Source: Marisa cornuarietis (Eukaryota > Mollusca > Gastropoda > Architaenioglossa > Ampullariidae). From it: 64,000 nucleotides of DNA. The position numbers and the translations under genes are program-made. The DNA lies in NCBI GenBank assembly GCA_004794655.1, contig SMMW01000001.1:20532501-20596500 (forward strand). The letters run 5' to 3'. A model generated the notes under the pieces. That model saw only the letters and a list, made by a program, of their open reading frames with translations, was not told where the DNA came from and did not search any database. Shown piece after piece: positions 25,571-37,525 of this stretch (position 1 is its first letter; each line of letters starts with the position of its first letter).

Positions 25571-25978
25571 AAAAGATTCAGGGGCCGGGAGAAAAACTTC
25601 CGGCGGGTGCGTTTTAACGGACGTGTGCTGGTCACGTGGAGGCTGATGCACGTGCAGCACGTGCGCGCTGTCAGTGGCGCCTCCTAGCGCGGGCAGGGGC
25701 TGACAACCCTTCACGTTGCCCCCCCCCCACCCCTAAACCCTGAGAGCTCCCCTTCCACCCTTCCCACTGTTGACAAAGGAAGCGTGCGGCTTCGCGACGC
25801 CGTGGACACGTCGACGTCTTGGAGTTGCTTCTCCTTCTCAGCAGACATCTGACTCACAGACCCTACACCGTGCTTCAACCACGACGACGGCATCAACATT
25901 ATCAGCTGCTGTACCGACAACCCAGCGTGAAGTGGTCCGTAAACATTTAATAGAACAAAAATTGATGGCATCCGTGCA

Positions 25979-25979
25979 C

Positions 25980-26078
<99 letters not shown>
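25979..26078. repeat. (CTTT)n microsatellite
   Basis: About 25 perfect tetranucleotide units. Frames across it encode Phe-Leu-Ser or Lys-Glu-Arg strings and are artefacts. Confidence 0.97.
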
Positions 26079-26079
26079 A

Positions 26080-28215
26080 TTTTAAATATAAAATCTGCTT
26101 CTTCTGAAAAATCACTCAACGAGACAACATCCTTATGCCACAAAGACGAATACTTTGCCGCCTATGGCTCGACACACCTAAGCAGTTATTTTTAGAACGA
26201 CGTTTCACATCTTTATTTTCAATCCAGTCTATAAAACTAATATATCAATTGCGAAAGTCATATTTTCTTTTGTCATTATCCGTTTTCATCATCTTTTAAA
26301 ATTTATTTATTTGAACAGCCAGGAAAAAGTAGGATTCTCCTTGTGAGAAACGTAAGCCGTACAAATATGAGCAGCTAAAAAGAATTCTAGCTATAACATT
26401 AATTTATTTTGAACTGTACTTACTACATTATGCTCTGTCTCGATTACATTTCAAAGAGATTTCAATAATATATAATTAGATTGTTTTGAAATCTTAGAAA
26501 GTTTTTCTGCTTGCAACCTCTGCTTGTAAGTACCTTTATGGAAGGGCAGGCTCTTATCTACATGGAGCAGGTTACACTCTTACGACTCCATGTTTGGGGA
26601 TGGGAGAGGAGGATGTGATCAGCTGTGTACCAAGGACACACACATATATATATATATATAAACACATACATATACACCCAAAAACACATGCACCCACTCA
26701 CAAAAACACACATACACACACACAAACACACATGCACTCACGCACCAACACGCGCGCACGCACACACGCGCGTTATCTACTTCTGGCTGCAAGGACAGCA
26801 CCGAAAAGAAAATCTGAAGAAATTTCGCAAACAGCTCATAATTGTTGCGACAGATCGCATGTAGGAAATCTCCGGGGATTTCGTGACCTGTAATGAGGCC
26901 GTCGCCGAGCCATTTGCTTCCCTTGGCCGAGAAGTTTGTCATATCCAGGGAAGGAACTGTGCGGGCGGGCAGGCTCTGTCTTCAAATCCTTATTACCGCC
27001 GTCTGACGTTGGAGCCGCGTCGCTAGTTTTGATTTATCTCCCCTAGAGACACTCTCGTGCCTTGCTGTTGTTTTTGCCGCTCAGCGGCGCTGGCATCCGA
27101 ACGCCGTGTCCACAGGTGTAATGCTACTCTTGCTCAATCTCCCAGCTCCCTTAAAGAAAATTCTTAAAAATCGATTGTGCCGAAGATGACAGAAATGGAA
27201 GAAAATATGAGGCGTTAAAATCAGTTCTGTACTTGTCTAATGTCGTCATAATAGGTTCATTCAAGGCAAGAAGATGGTCCACTTTTTAGACTTGGAGTCT
27301 TTGGGTTTTCCGTATATTGCAGATATTAAGATGACTGAAAGTCTTCGGATCTTAGACATCGGGAGAAGTAGGAGTTAGCTCGGGCTCTAAAAGTAATCCT
27401 CCAAAGGATATGAAAAACTTCGAAATTAAAATCAGTTACATCAGACAAGAAGGGAAGGGGGTTTAAGGTTGGAGGGATGTAGGACCTTATTATTGTAGAA
27501 CTAGAGCCCGGTACAGGTACAAAGTACAAAACGTTCTTCATTTGTTTCTACCTCGCCACAGAAAATCCTCACAGTTCATCTCTTTCTTTGCCCCTTTTCC
27601 TAGTACTGCTTATTCCAGGAACGACAGTTCTCTAAACTTAGCATTGATGTTAACTATAACTCATGAATAAAAGTATTATTAAAAGGTCTTATTGAGATAC
27701 AATCTGTTTCCAAATAGTTCTTGGAGCTGTGTGCAAAACACTGTTTCCCCAAAACTGAGTGAATACCATCCTTGGTTCTCGAAACACAGTTTAGCATATC
27801 ACCATGCTCCGACAGATGTCAGAACTGTGACGTCACAAATCTCAACGGATATCAATATATTCAATGCCAACATGTGATTTTGTCTCTGCCATCTGTTGTA
27901 TCCTTTACACTGTAAACATAGTCATGTCTATTTCTGATGTATGTAGTCTTCGTTTTTTACTTCTTTTGTATGGTGATAGCTACACCTAATGTCCTATAGT
28001 CCTTCACTGAGTCTGCTGTTACCATTGTCCGCTCTTGTTCTTGTGTTCCTCTGTTAAGTCACCTTTTCTGCATAGTGTACTACTAAACATGCCCACTGTT
28101 TTTATAACCCTATCTTCTAGACAAAACAGGTAAGCAGCGCCTCTGAAGTGTAGTGGCTATCTGCATTGAATAGTTCGGTCTACAAACAAACGGACAATTA
28201 AACGAACGAACGACT
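26080..28215. other. Intergenic, nothing convincing
   Basis: Includes a mixed TA/CA array at 26635-26772 and a GC-richer stretch at 26850-27000. No recognised ORF. Confidence 0.5.
26635..26772. repeat. Degenerate (CA)n/(TA)n array
   Basis: An imperfect CACA run with an internal (TA)9 and interruptions, so probably older than the perfect arrays elsewhere in the window. Confidence 0.9.
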
Positions 28216-28216
28216 T

Positions 28217-28408
28217 AACCAACCAACCAACCAACCAACCAACCAACCAACCAACCAACCAACCAACCAACCAACCAAAGAACCAACTAAAAACCAAAGA
28301 ACCAACCAACCAACCAAAGAACCAACCAACCAAAGAACCAACCAACCAACCAACCAACCAACCAACCAACCAACCAACCAACCAACCAACCAACCAAAGA
28401 ACCAACTA
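28217..28408. repeat. (AACC)n tetranucleotide array
   Basis: Nearly 190 bases of AACC units with AAAG or TAAA interruptions that repeat as a higher-order pattern (blocks ending CAAAGAACCAAC). Minus-strand frames give LVGW strings and are artefacts. Confidence 0.97.
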
Positions 28409-28599
28409 AACAACTAGCGAATGAAGTAACATATAATATCATGTAGACCAATAGCAGAAAATTGAGTAATAATTCCCTAGTTTTCACTTTCGGCGACCCT
28501 AGATGCCCAGCACGCCGTTTAAGAAGGGTGAGAGTGTCGCCACTTTCCTCAACCCGCAGCATGACCTCAGCTACACCAGGGTCTAACAAGCACCCTTCC

Positions 28600-28690
28600 C
28601 CCGCCCTACAGTCATTAGCAGCGCGTGCGCGCGCAGGAGCAGTGAAAGCGCTAATGAGAACTCAATTAGCCCGGACAAGGCAGAAAGGGA
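28600..28690. promoter_or_regulatory. NRF1-like and ATTA motifs in a GC-rich patch
   Basis: GCGCGTGCGCGCGC (NRF1-like, 28620-28634) is flanked by CATTAGC, CTAATGAG and TCAATTAGC within 80 bp. The mix suits a regulatory element. No adjoining exon was found. Confidence 0.22.
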
Positions 28691-29822
28691 AAAGGCGTCC
28701 GAGCAGGGTGCTCGAGTCAAGCCTTCTTGCTTGCCTTGTCTACAAATTATCAATTAAAAGTCGTAAAACTGTCGACAAGAAGCTTCTGTGTTAATTGTCA
28801 TGGCGAGCCTGGGCAGTAGGTAGTAATTGTCAGGCCTGATCACGCTTGTTGACAAGCTCCCAACTGGTCTCTACATCCGGAAGTTCCGGACAAGAGGGCG
28901 CAGACCGTAAAGGCGCGGCGGGGTTGGGGCTGCTGATTCCTTTGCTGCTTTGCTACCCAACTCTCTTGTCGGAAGACACGCACTTTCACTCCTGTAAGCA
29001 TATTGCTAAATATAATCACGCCTTCTTGGCGTTCGATTGTCGGGAATACCGGAGGTGTCTCTTAATCTGGTATTGACCAAACTGCCTCTAGTCGGCGACA
29101 ATATGGCGTATTAAGAACGCGGGTTGCCTCTCTCCACTCCTGCGTAATGGGAGCCTGGGTGACAAGTACTGAGCCAGCAAGAGTTGTCCACCAGAAGCAA
29201 ACAACCCTCGTCGATGCCGATCGAAAGTGTGTCAACGCCTCGTCCCATGTTTTTTTTTCTTTTTTTCTTTCGCTCTCTCTCTCTCTCTCTCTCTCTTGGC
29301 GCCTGCAGTCGTTACGGGGGTTACGTTTCGCGCTGGAGTCTTTCCAGCGGATTTGCGGACTGCGTAACAAGAAGGGAGCGGAGGCGACAGATCAAAAGCC
29401 AGAGGCCCATCACACCATCGACTTTTCAGCGGCCACGTCGTACGAGCTTTTCTTACGAGCGTTGAGCGATCAATACATTCCTACCGTCGCTTGTTTCTCA
29501 TCTGATATCGAACGGCGGAATGGGGCTGTAAAGCGGTCGGTTCATCCGTGCTTTCTCCTCCCAGTAAAGCTTGGCGCATGGACATGGCACTGCTGCGCCG
29601 GTGCTAAGCTTGACAAATGTTTTGCAGAACTCGCCCGAGAGATCAACTTCCAGTGTCGATCACTATTTGATGCCGCTCTTTATTCGGTAAAGCACTCCCC
29701 ACCCCCCTCCCAATCTCTCTTTGAAGAAAAAGCTGTGAAACTTCTTTATCGGTTGTTGATTTAGCCCTATTTTCTTGACTCTTTTTTTCCTCTTCTTTCT
29801 TTTTGTCTTGTTTTGTTGTTGC

Positions 29823-29865
<43 letters not shown>

Positions 29866-31882
29866 ATCCTCATCTTCCTCCTGCTTTGCATCCTATGATA
29901 ACGGGGTGTAGATGTGTTTGACAAGAGGGAACAGCGGACGTAAGTGTATGATAATTGAGCACCAAATTATTTAGTGCTGTCTGGCTTTTGGTAGCCAGTC
30001 CCGTGTACCATTGTGACCGCATAGGGGGAGCACTCGGCTGACCACATGATCAGGTGTCTGCCCGTACTGGCCAGATCCAGGTGGTCAGTCAGTAGGATCG
30101 GAAACAAGTTTGATGGACTTAGGTACCGTCGGTTATCTCCAGAAATTGTAAAGAGAAATCCGGAGAAAGGCATGTGGAGATCAGAACCAAAGAGGGTAGC
30201 ACCCTACTTATGTCACTCATGTCACTTCAGTTACTGGCAGTTAACAAATATGGCTTAAGTAGTGGAAATTTAAAAGCTAAAACTGCGCTGACTCCTTACG
30301 TACTGTGCTGGCTTATTGTGGGCTGATCTCTGTTGACTCACTGTGAACTGGACTGTGGACTGTGTTGTCTATCCACTCTATCATTCTCATGTGATTCTGG
30401 CGAAGTTCCCAGTATCTCCGGACAAAGACGAGCCATGTTATAACATCATTGTCGTCGTCATCATTATCATCTTCTTCTTCGTCGTCGATGTCGTCTTTTT
30501 CACTCCATGTCCTGATCTTGATCAATCTCCTGATAATACTGGGTCTCCATACAGTCATTTTCTGACTTTCGTCCACTGAACACGAGTTCTCTTGCCTCCA
30601 TGTTCCAGCGAACACGTGCTGGCGAATCGAAAGTAGCGAAAGAGTTCATTTTGCACTTGCACTAATTAATTTTTGACTTTGACAGCCCGAGACCTCCGCA
30701 GGCGGCAGGGCGAGTGACGCAGCTGGAAATCTGGGGGAAAAAAACAAGAAAGTTAACCTGGTGAATTTTTTAAATGGCTCTTCATTTATAGAAGGTGACC
30801 CATGGGCTCTTGTGCCAAATGGTAAATATTTATAAACCTCTGTGTGAGCTGAAAATGCAGTTTGTGTGGGAATGTCACCCACCTCCGGGTTTGCCCTGAG
30901 CAAGGGAGCTAACTCTATCCAACCTGACGTCGGTAAGCAAGACAAGATGTGAATATCTTTTTGTTGCTGTTACTGTAGTTTGAAACAACACTGCCTGCAC
31001 TGACAAGGTCTTACTAAATGAATAGACATTATTTGGTGAACAAAAAGGAGGTTGAAATAATGGCATGAGATTGAAAAACTTTAACTGGAAGTTTCATTGT
31101 GAAAGATGACATTAAAAAGGGAGAAGAAAATGCATTAAAATCGACCTTTAACCACTTATAATTGTGTGTGGGGGGTGATAGAGGGAGAGATTGCCCTGTA
31201 AAAATTCAGCTTGTGAACAAACAATAAATAATACTATTTTATTAAATCTCATCTCTAATTTAGAAAATACAACGTCCGGAAAAAAACAATAAAACTTCTA
31301 AGAAAATTTACTTCTCAAAACATTTAATTTTCTTACTCCTGTTCTTGGACTCGTTGGAGAGTGTTAAAGAATATCTGTCTCTGATAGTCTTTAAGCCATG
31401 TGTAGCCCCGGTGTCTTGACATGAGAGGACGCCACAAATTTCTAGCGTGTGTAGTGTGATCTTCAACTGAGCAGTCTTCACATGGTGCTACCAGCAGCGC
31501 TCCATGCCAGACAGGAACACGCCCATGTCCGTTTGTTTAGCATTTCTCAGTAGCGGGTGGTGTTTACTTCCGTCAGGGGACTGCAATGAAACTCTTTCCC
31601 GGAAGTCATGTGGCAGACGCGGAGGTTCAGGCCCGGGGCTGACCAGTTTACGTGAGGCCGTAAAACACAGTAACCCTGGTCTCCCCCATCGCTCAGCCAC
31701 CCACGTAGTTACTTTAGTGGACTTGGGTAAGGAGAGGGGAGGAGAAGTTCCGGCGGAATCAGTTTGCATTAGTTCGGGTCGGCACGCGCATTTTTATTGG
31801 CAGGCGGACAGTGTTGCTAACTGTGGCTTATTTGTCTGTCTGTGTGCTCCTGCTTCCATTCTAAGGCATTTACTACTGCTTA

Positions 31883-31886
<4 letters not shown>
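28690..31886. other. Intergenic, nothing convincing
   Basis: A 205-codon plus-strand ORF (29147-29764) spans a CT repeat and is not recognised. A GTT array lies at 29814-29865. A further 156-codon frame (31504-31974) runs into a TG array. None shows domain, splice or codon evidence. Confidence 0.45.
29814..29865. repeat. (TTG)n trinucleotide repeat
   Basis: About 16 TTG units with one GCT interruption near the left end. Confidence 0.95.
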
Positions 31887-31953
<67 letters not shown>

Positions 31954-31959
31954 GTGTGT
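31887..31959. repeat. (TG)n microsatellite
   Basis: About 36 TG units with a single CG interruption near the right end. Confidence 0.97.
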
Positions 31960-32040
31960 TGCGAAAGAGAATAGAGAGACTGACAGAAGATGTTTGCTGC
32001 TTCGGTAAGACAATACAGTTCTTTTGTTTGTTTACCTTTG

Positions 32041-32187
32041 TGTATATATATATATATATGGGTGTGTGTGTGTATGTGTGTGTGTGCGTGTGTGTGTGTG
32101 TGTGTGTGTATGTGTGTATGTGTGTGTGTGCGTGTGTGTGTGTGTGTGCGTGTGTGTGTATGTGTGTGTGTGTGTGTGTGCGCGCGC
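32041..32187. repeat. (TA)n/(TG)n imperfect array
   Basis: Starts as TATATA, then TG units broken by TATG and TGCG, ending in CGCGCG. It lies 80 bases after the TG array at 31887-31959. Confidence 0.95.
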
Positions 32188-32792
32188 TAGAGGGTAAATG
32201 TTATCCCTAACTTGTCGTATTTGCCTGTTGATCTCCGTCAAGTTATGTGCATGTTCATCTGGAATACCGTTTCCTACGTTCCTGGATTGATTTCTGTGTC
32301 TGCGCCACTTTTCTTCTTTTTCTGGACCATTTTATTTCTACTGCCACGTCTGCGCCATCTTGCCATTACTAAAATTTTAGATGTGTGCTTCAGCAATGTC
32401 GACTCTGATTCCGTTTCTGCAGTCCCTGCAGGAAATTTTGATTTCGAGATGTCACAGCAAGCTTCGTGTGCAGTACAGGCAGGTCTGCTGTGGGTGACAT
32501 TGTGCATCTCAAGGTGGCTCAGCTTACGGAGACCGTTAGCCTGATGCTTTCACAAAAATTCTGTTGATGGAACGATACTTCTGTCTGCGAAAGTCATGCC
32601 ACTGCACCAGATATTATCTTTCATACACACGTCATAATAACTTTCATCTACTTTTTCAGAACTTTATTGGGATATCGAAGATTCCATGAAATGGCAAGAC
32701 TGTCGACAGCATCTATGCGGATGTCATTCACCTTCTATATTAGCCAAGCACGCAATGAACTCTTTCTTTGTTTTTTTTTCTGTGTTTCTGTT

Positions 32793-32880
32793 TTTGCGAA
32801 GCGCTTTGAGCTAGCCTATGATGGTGTGGTAAAGCGCTATATTTTATTATTTTTATTATTTTAACTTTATTATTATTAAA
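32793..32880 (+). mobile_element. Retroposon 3' tail with ATT-rich end
   Basis: GAAGCGCTTTGAGC, then GATGGTGTGGTAAAGCGC and TATATTTTATTATTTTTATT. It aligns base for base over about 50 positions with the minus-strand segment at 22873-22925. Both end in ATT/TTA repeats. It is the 3' end of a SINE or LINE; the body upstream is not recognisable. Confidence 0.55.
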
Positions 32881-32884
32881 ATTG

Positions 32885-35800
32885 CTCGGCGATCAAACGA
32901 AGTATCTGATGGCTTGGAAGGTCTTACTTTACTTTGTTCTAACAGAGAAAAATTGTTTGAAATTATGCATAGTCTAAGTCGTACTTAAGTCTGAGGAATG
33001 TGATGGTTCAGAAACTCAAACACCAGATGAAGACTTGGAAGTACCAGTGGTATGTCTGTACTTGCACTGGGTCAAAAATTAAATGACAACATTGTGCCGA
33101 GATCTTTTGCAGTTATCAGTGCTGATAGTTGTATTAGTTGTAACAGTCCTGACTGGATGAGATACAGAAAGGAGCACCAAAAGAAAAGAATGAAAAAGCA
33201 CACTTTTAACAGTCTTTTTTATCCGCATTAACACGAAAAGCCTATTGTTTTATACTGGTCCTTACCACCGTTGGATGTTACATATCCGGCATATTGTGTC
33301 CCATCTGTGCTCAATGTGTTGCACTGAGATAGCTCCCTCCCTCCCTCCCTCAGCACCTCAGCTGTTATGCCATTAGTGTTTGTTCTGTCTCATCTGTCCC
33401 ACAGCACTGTGCGCATATCACTACAGCTGTAGCCAGCTCTTGAAAGCACAGCTATGACTAGTAGTCTTTTGTAATGTAGCTTTTGTAAGCTTTGGTGAAA
33501 ATATCTGCCCTTCTACATTCCCCAGTGTTGAAGACCGTTGTTGCAGCTGCAGAACCTAGCTGTAGGTAGCTGCGCCAACAAACCTAGACATTGTAGATTC
33601 TATACCACAGGCGTTATTTAATTTTCATTGTTGCTCTATGTTCCTCAATTGGTACACCTCATTTAGTAAACTGTAATCTGTATGGTTTGTACATGTAGGT
33701 TTGATGGCTGTCCAAAATATAGGAGATGCAGTTTTGTTTTGGTCACCAGAAGTGGACACGATGTCCCCGTCCTGGTGGTTTTCGTTTCCATGGTGCCTTA
33801 AAGCCCACACATTTAGGAATTTTCTGGATAGTATACTTTGATGAGTAATAGCACTATGTCGAGTTATATTTTTATACTAAATGTTTTTGTTTTCTTTTCT
33901 GACACTTTATTCAGCAAATTCTTTCCAAATCGTTTTTCACTATTGCCACAACAATCAAGCATTCGTGGTTTTCTTCCATTACAAAGTATTTACACTTTTA
34001 CACATCGACATTAAAAATCTGAAATTCTGCAGGGATTTTCCTCTTTTTGTATCTGGATAATTGCGGCTGAGCTTGACATGATAGCCAGTTACGTATTGAG
34101 TGCAGATAATTAGCTGGCACGTGACCATTTTTACTTCTGACACCTCATTATTGTCTGGCACTATACCACTGAAAGCTGGGTTGTAGTGTGTTCACATTTC
34201 CTTTACTACAAGCTTGTTTGTAACCTGTTCACGGAAACCTGCGTTTTCTCATGTTCGCTAAATCTTACACCTCCGCTTCCAATATTTTCCCCCGTTTCAA
34301 ACTTTGCTAAGGAAAGCGCATATTAACAACATAAACTTTTTCATTGTTTTTGTTTATTTATCTTTTTCTTATTTGAAACTGATTGTCTGGCCACACTGAC
34401 AAAAGTCAGATTTGATGATGGTTTTTTTCTGTGCATCAACAGAGACACTGAGATTAGCCACCTTTACTAGGAGCAGACAACTGTCAATAACATGTCAATC
34501 AATAATAGGAGACTGTAAGGAACAGGAGTATGATTAACAAGGTGGTGAATGCATCATCATCATCTTATTATTATTATTCCAGCATCATTATCATCGTCAT
34601 CGACATTACCGTCGTTGACCACACCCTACAGGACTTGCTTACTTCCGCTCTATACAGACCTCTGTAGAGAGCTTTGTCAGACACGGGGTCCATCCTGTCT
34701 TTCAACAAATAGGACTGGCAAATTAACATAAGGGAACGAACGAATAAAAGAAATATCGTCGTTGTTAGTGTTGTCCCGGTAATTTCTGTTACGAGCCTAG
34801 CTAGTTCCATCTTGTGACTAGCACTGGGCGCTGCTGATGCCTAGGAAGAGGCTGTTGCGCTTTCGCATAAAGATTCGGAACCGTCGACGACCACCTCAAC
34901 CACCACAGCATCCATATCCACTACACTTATAACCATCACCACAAAAACTCAAAAAAGCATCATTTGCACCTGGGCGTCTGCGTTTGTATGTGTGGGGCAG
35001 GAGAAGCTTTTGGGTTTCATGACCAAAGTCAGCAGACGACTATGGGAGGCACGTGCTTGACAGCCCTGTGACGTAAAGCGACCCAGCTGGCGCTGAGGCG
35101 CACACCACGCAGGTGACGGAGCAGGCGCACCTGTCCTGGCGGGCTGCATGTTTGTGCAATCTTAATTAATTAAATAATTGGGTGTCTAGTTCGTCTTATG
35201 TTCTGACGGTATACATGCTTCAGTAGCAGTCTCTAAACGTGCAGCCTTCATGGTAATGTCGTAGACCTACTATGAACATGAAATGCAATCGTTTAGTAGT
35301 AACCAAGTCCTGAAGTCAAACTATATGAGGAAAAATATTTGAAGTTTAAAAAAAAACCATTAAGAAAAATCACGTTTTTATGGACCAGCAGCACTATCTA
35401 CGAAATTACTGAAGATTTAATATAACATTGAATTCAGTCTTAAAGTAGAATGAAGTTACTGAATGAGGACCATCAAGGATCATTATTTAAGCAAAACGAA
35501 GTGAGGTTGACGGAAGGAAGAGAGGAAGACAGACAGACAGACAGACAGACAGGCTTAGAGGTACATACATCCTGAGACAAAGGTAGATTATTTGCAAAAG
35601 AAACAGATTGATAAAGAAAGAAAGAGTTGTATACCCAAGATTCATGGACTATCAAAGACTTTCGTAACTGAAGATAAAACAGCTTAGTTAGTCTCCCACA
35701 AGACAACCACGTGACTGGCGAGAGACCTTAGGACAGAGACTCTGGACAAAGATCATGCACGGCGTTGGACATTTGAGTGTGCATCCTTTGGTCGAGACAC

Positions 35801-36780
35801 TAGCCTCTCTTGGTGGATGCTTAGCCTAGTTGTCAGCTATACTACTCATAACACATTGACAGCTTAGCAGCCCGCTAACACCTCTGTGCACCTGGCCCGT
35901 GGAAATCAATCTTAGCGAGGACGTTGATTGACAGCAGCGTGGTGTGTGGTGAGACTGCAGACTGAGCTTCTTTCCTCCTGGCACCATTTTCATTGAGCTA
36001 GACAGAACTGTAGAGCGAGCACATTGCATCTGGCATCGCTGGGAGCTTGCAATAATCTAAGATACTTAAGATGCTGTTTTTAAGATACTTTAATTAAATA
36101 TCTGTGCAACTTGCAACTTCTTTTATCGATCCCAGACACGGTGTTCTTCTACGTGTTGCTAGTGTTGCTTATTCTGTTTAAAGACTCTCATTGAGAGTAT
36201 ACAGGATAGATGATGAAGAATTACATAGAGTTGATGAAAATTAAATTACATACTATACAGCGGCGATTGAGATGGGGATGACGCTGACTAGTCAGGAAAG
36301 GGATAGGAAAAAGCTTAGAAAATAAACTCTTTAGAGAATTCTTTTACCTCGAACAAGTCGCAGAGCAATTTGTAAAACGGTGGATTACATTTTATTAATA
36401 AAATCCAATATAACTTTCAAAAAAATAATGCAAAGACTGACTTAAATATTAGCAAAAAGATGATGGGCCACAACAAGAAATAGACATGTTTTTGCTTGGC
36501 CAAAAAATATGTTATGGTGTAGAGAAATCTGGAAATTTACATACTGTCAGTGACGCCAATTTATGCAACAAAGATGGGAAAACAGAATGTTGTTGTTCTC
36601 CGATAATTGTTTTTCTGTCCTGTACACTTCCTACTTACACTCAGCCAACTCTCGAGCAAGAGGTGTTAGTTTAAACAGCACATCGTCAGTGGCCGTTGGA
36701 TTTTCAAGCAATAATCTGGTGGTCCGCTGTGAAACGGTTCTTCACAGAATGCGGGTCTGGGGTGGGAGAAACAGACCCAT
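32885..36780. other. Intergenic, nothing convincing
   Basis: Only short frames. The 61-codon minus-strand ORF at 33625-33810 has balanced composition but no identity. A (GACA)n stub lies at about 35527-35550 and a (CTCC)n stub near 33338-33353. Confidence 0.5.
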
Positions 36781-37525
36781 CGCATAACGCACGCGCGCAC
36801 ACGCACACGCAGAGCCGTTACTTGGGTGAGAAAACGCGCTGGGCAGGAGGCGTGTCACACAACAGTCGTGACTCCCACACAAGGTGACCGGCAGCTCCGC
36901 CCACCAGCTCAGCGCCCCGACGGCGCGCAACGGTGCTCTCATTTGATTGGCCGAGAGGGGCCGGCCCAGACAAGTTGATTGACGTGCGCGAGTGGAGGAA
37001 GGCGGAGGAGATCTGGCGAGAGACGTCTGTAGCACGTTATTTGCTCTGTATCACGCGCTGCCTCGCGTTTTGTAGAAACAGGAAGGTGCGAAACACCTCG
37101 CCATATGTATTAGCAGCCGCTAGTCAAACGTGTAGACCATCGGCATACCTTGCCTTCATCTTGTCCCGGTACGTGTGTTCAGCCTGTTATCGTCGATGGA
37201 GTTGTTTTGTCTTGTGGACAAATCCGAAGGTGGTGTCAAGAGCATGTCAGTTCGGGACAACGACCGTTAGGCTACGTTGACAGCTGGCGTGTGGATTACA
37301 GTGTCAACGAGCGACTTGCAACTCTCTCTCTCTTTCTCTCGAACTTTGTCGACTGCCTTCAAACCCAGTGAAGGACTGGCAAGGACTGAAGAAAACAGTG
37401 AATGGATTATCCTGACACGCGTTTGGTAAAACTGACCGCGTATTAGCCAGATAAAAAAAAACTGATATTTTTGTTTGTTTGTTTACCAACCCTGTGTTAA
37501 AACTCGGGCAGTATCGTAAAAGATA
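36780..37525 (+). promoter_or_regulatory. CpG-rich promoter/5' leader of the Fox gene
   Basis: CpG density rises from about 36780 (CGCACGCGCGCACACGC) through 37060 and continues into the coding exon. A CCAAT box in reverse (ATTGG, 36946-36950) lies in GATTGGCCGAG, followed by TTGATTGACGTGCGCG. No TATA box is evident. The leader contains short upstream ORFs (for example 36933-37280) that could temper translation if the start site lies upstream of them. An in-frame TAA at 37517-37519 precedes the main ATG. The start site cannot be placed from sequence alone. Confidence 0.45.

Larger units (their letters stand above)
24216..25978. other. Intergenic with small repeats
   Basis: Holds a CA array with CG interruptions (24421-24463), a TCG/TCA triplet run (about 24806-24857), G-rich runs (25015-25045) and an ATTA-rich patch (25470-25570) described separately. 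No supported gene. Confidence 0.5.

Noticed and set aside
29147..29764. 205-codon plus-strand ORF
   Set aside because: It spans a CT repeat coding only SLSLS, the remainder matches no family, and there is no promoter or splice context.
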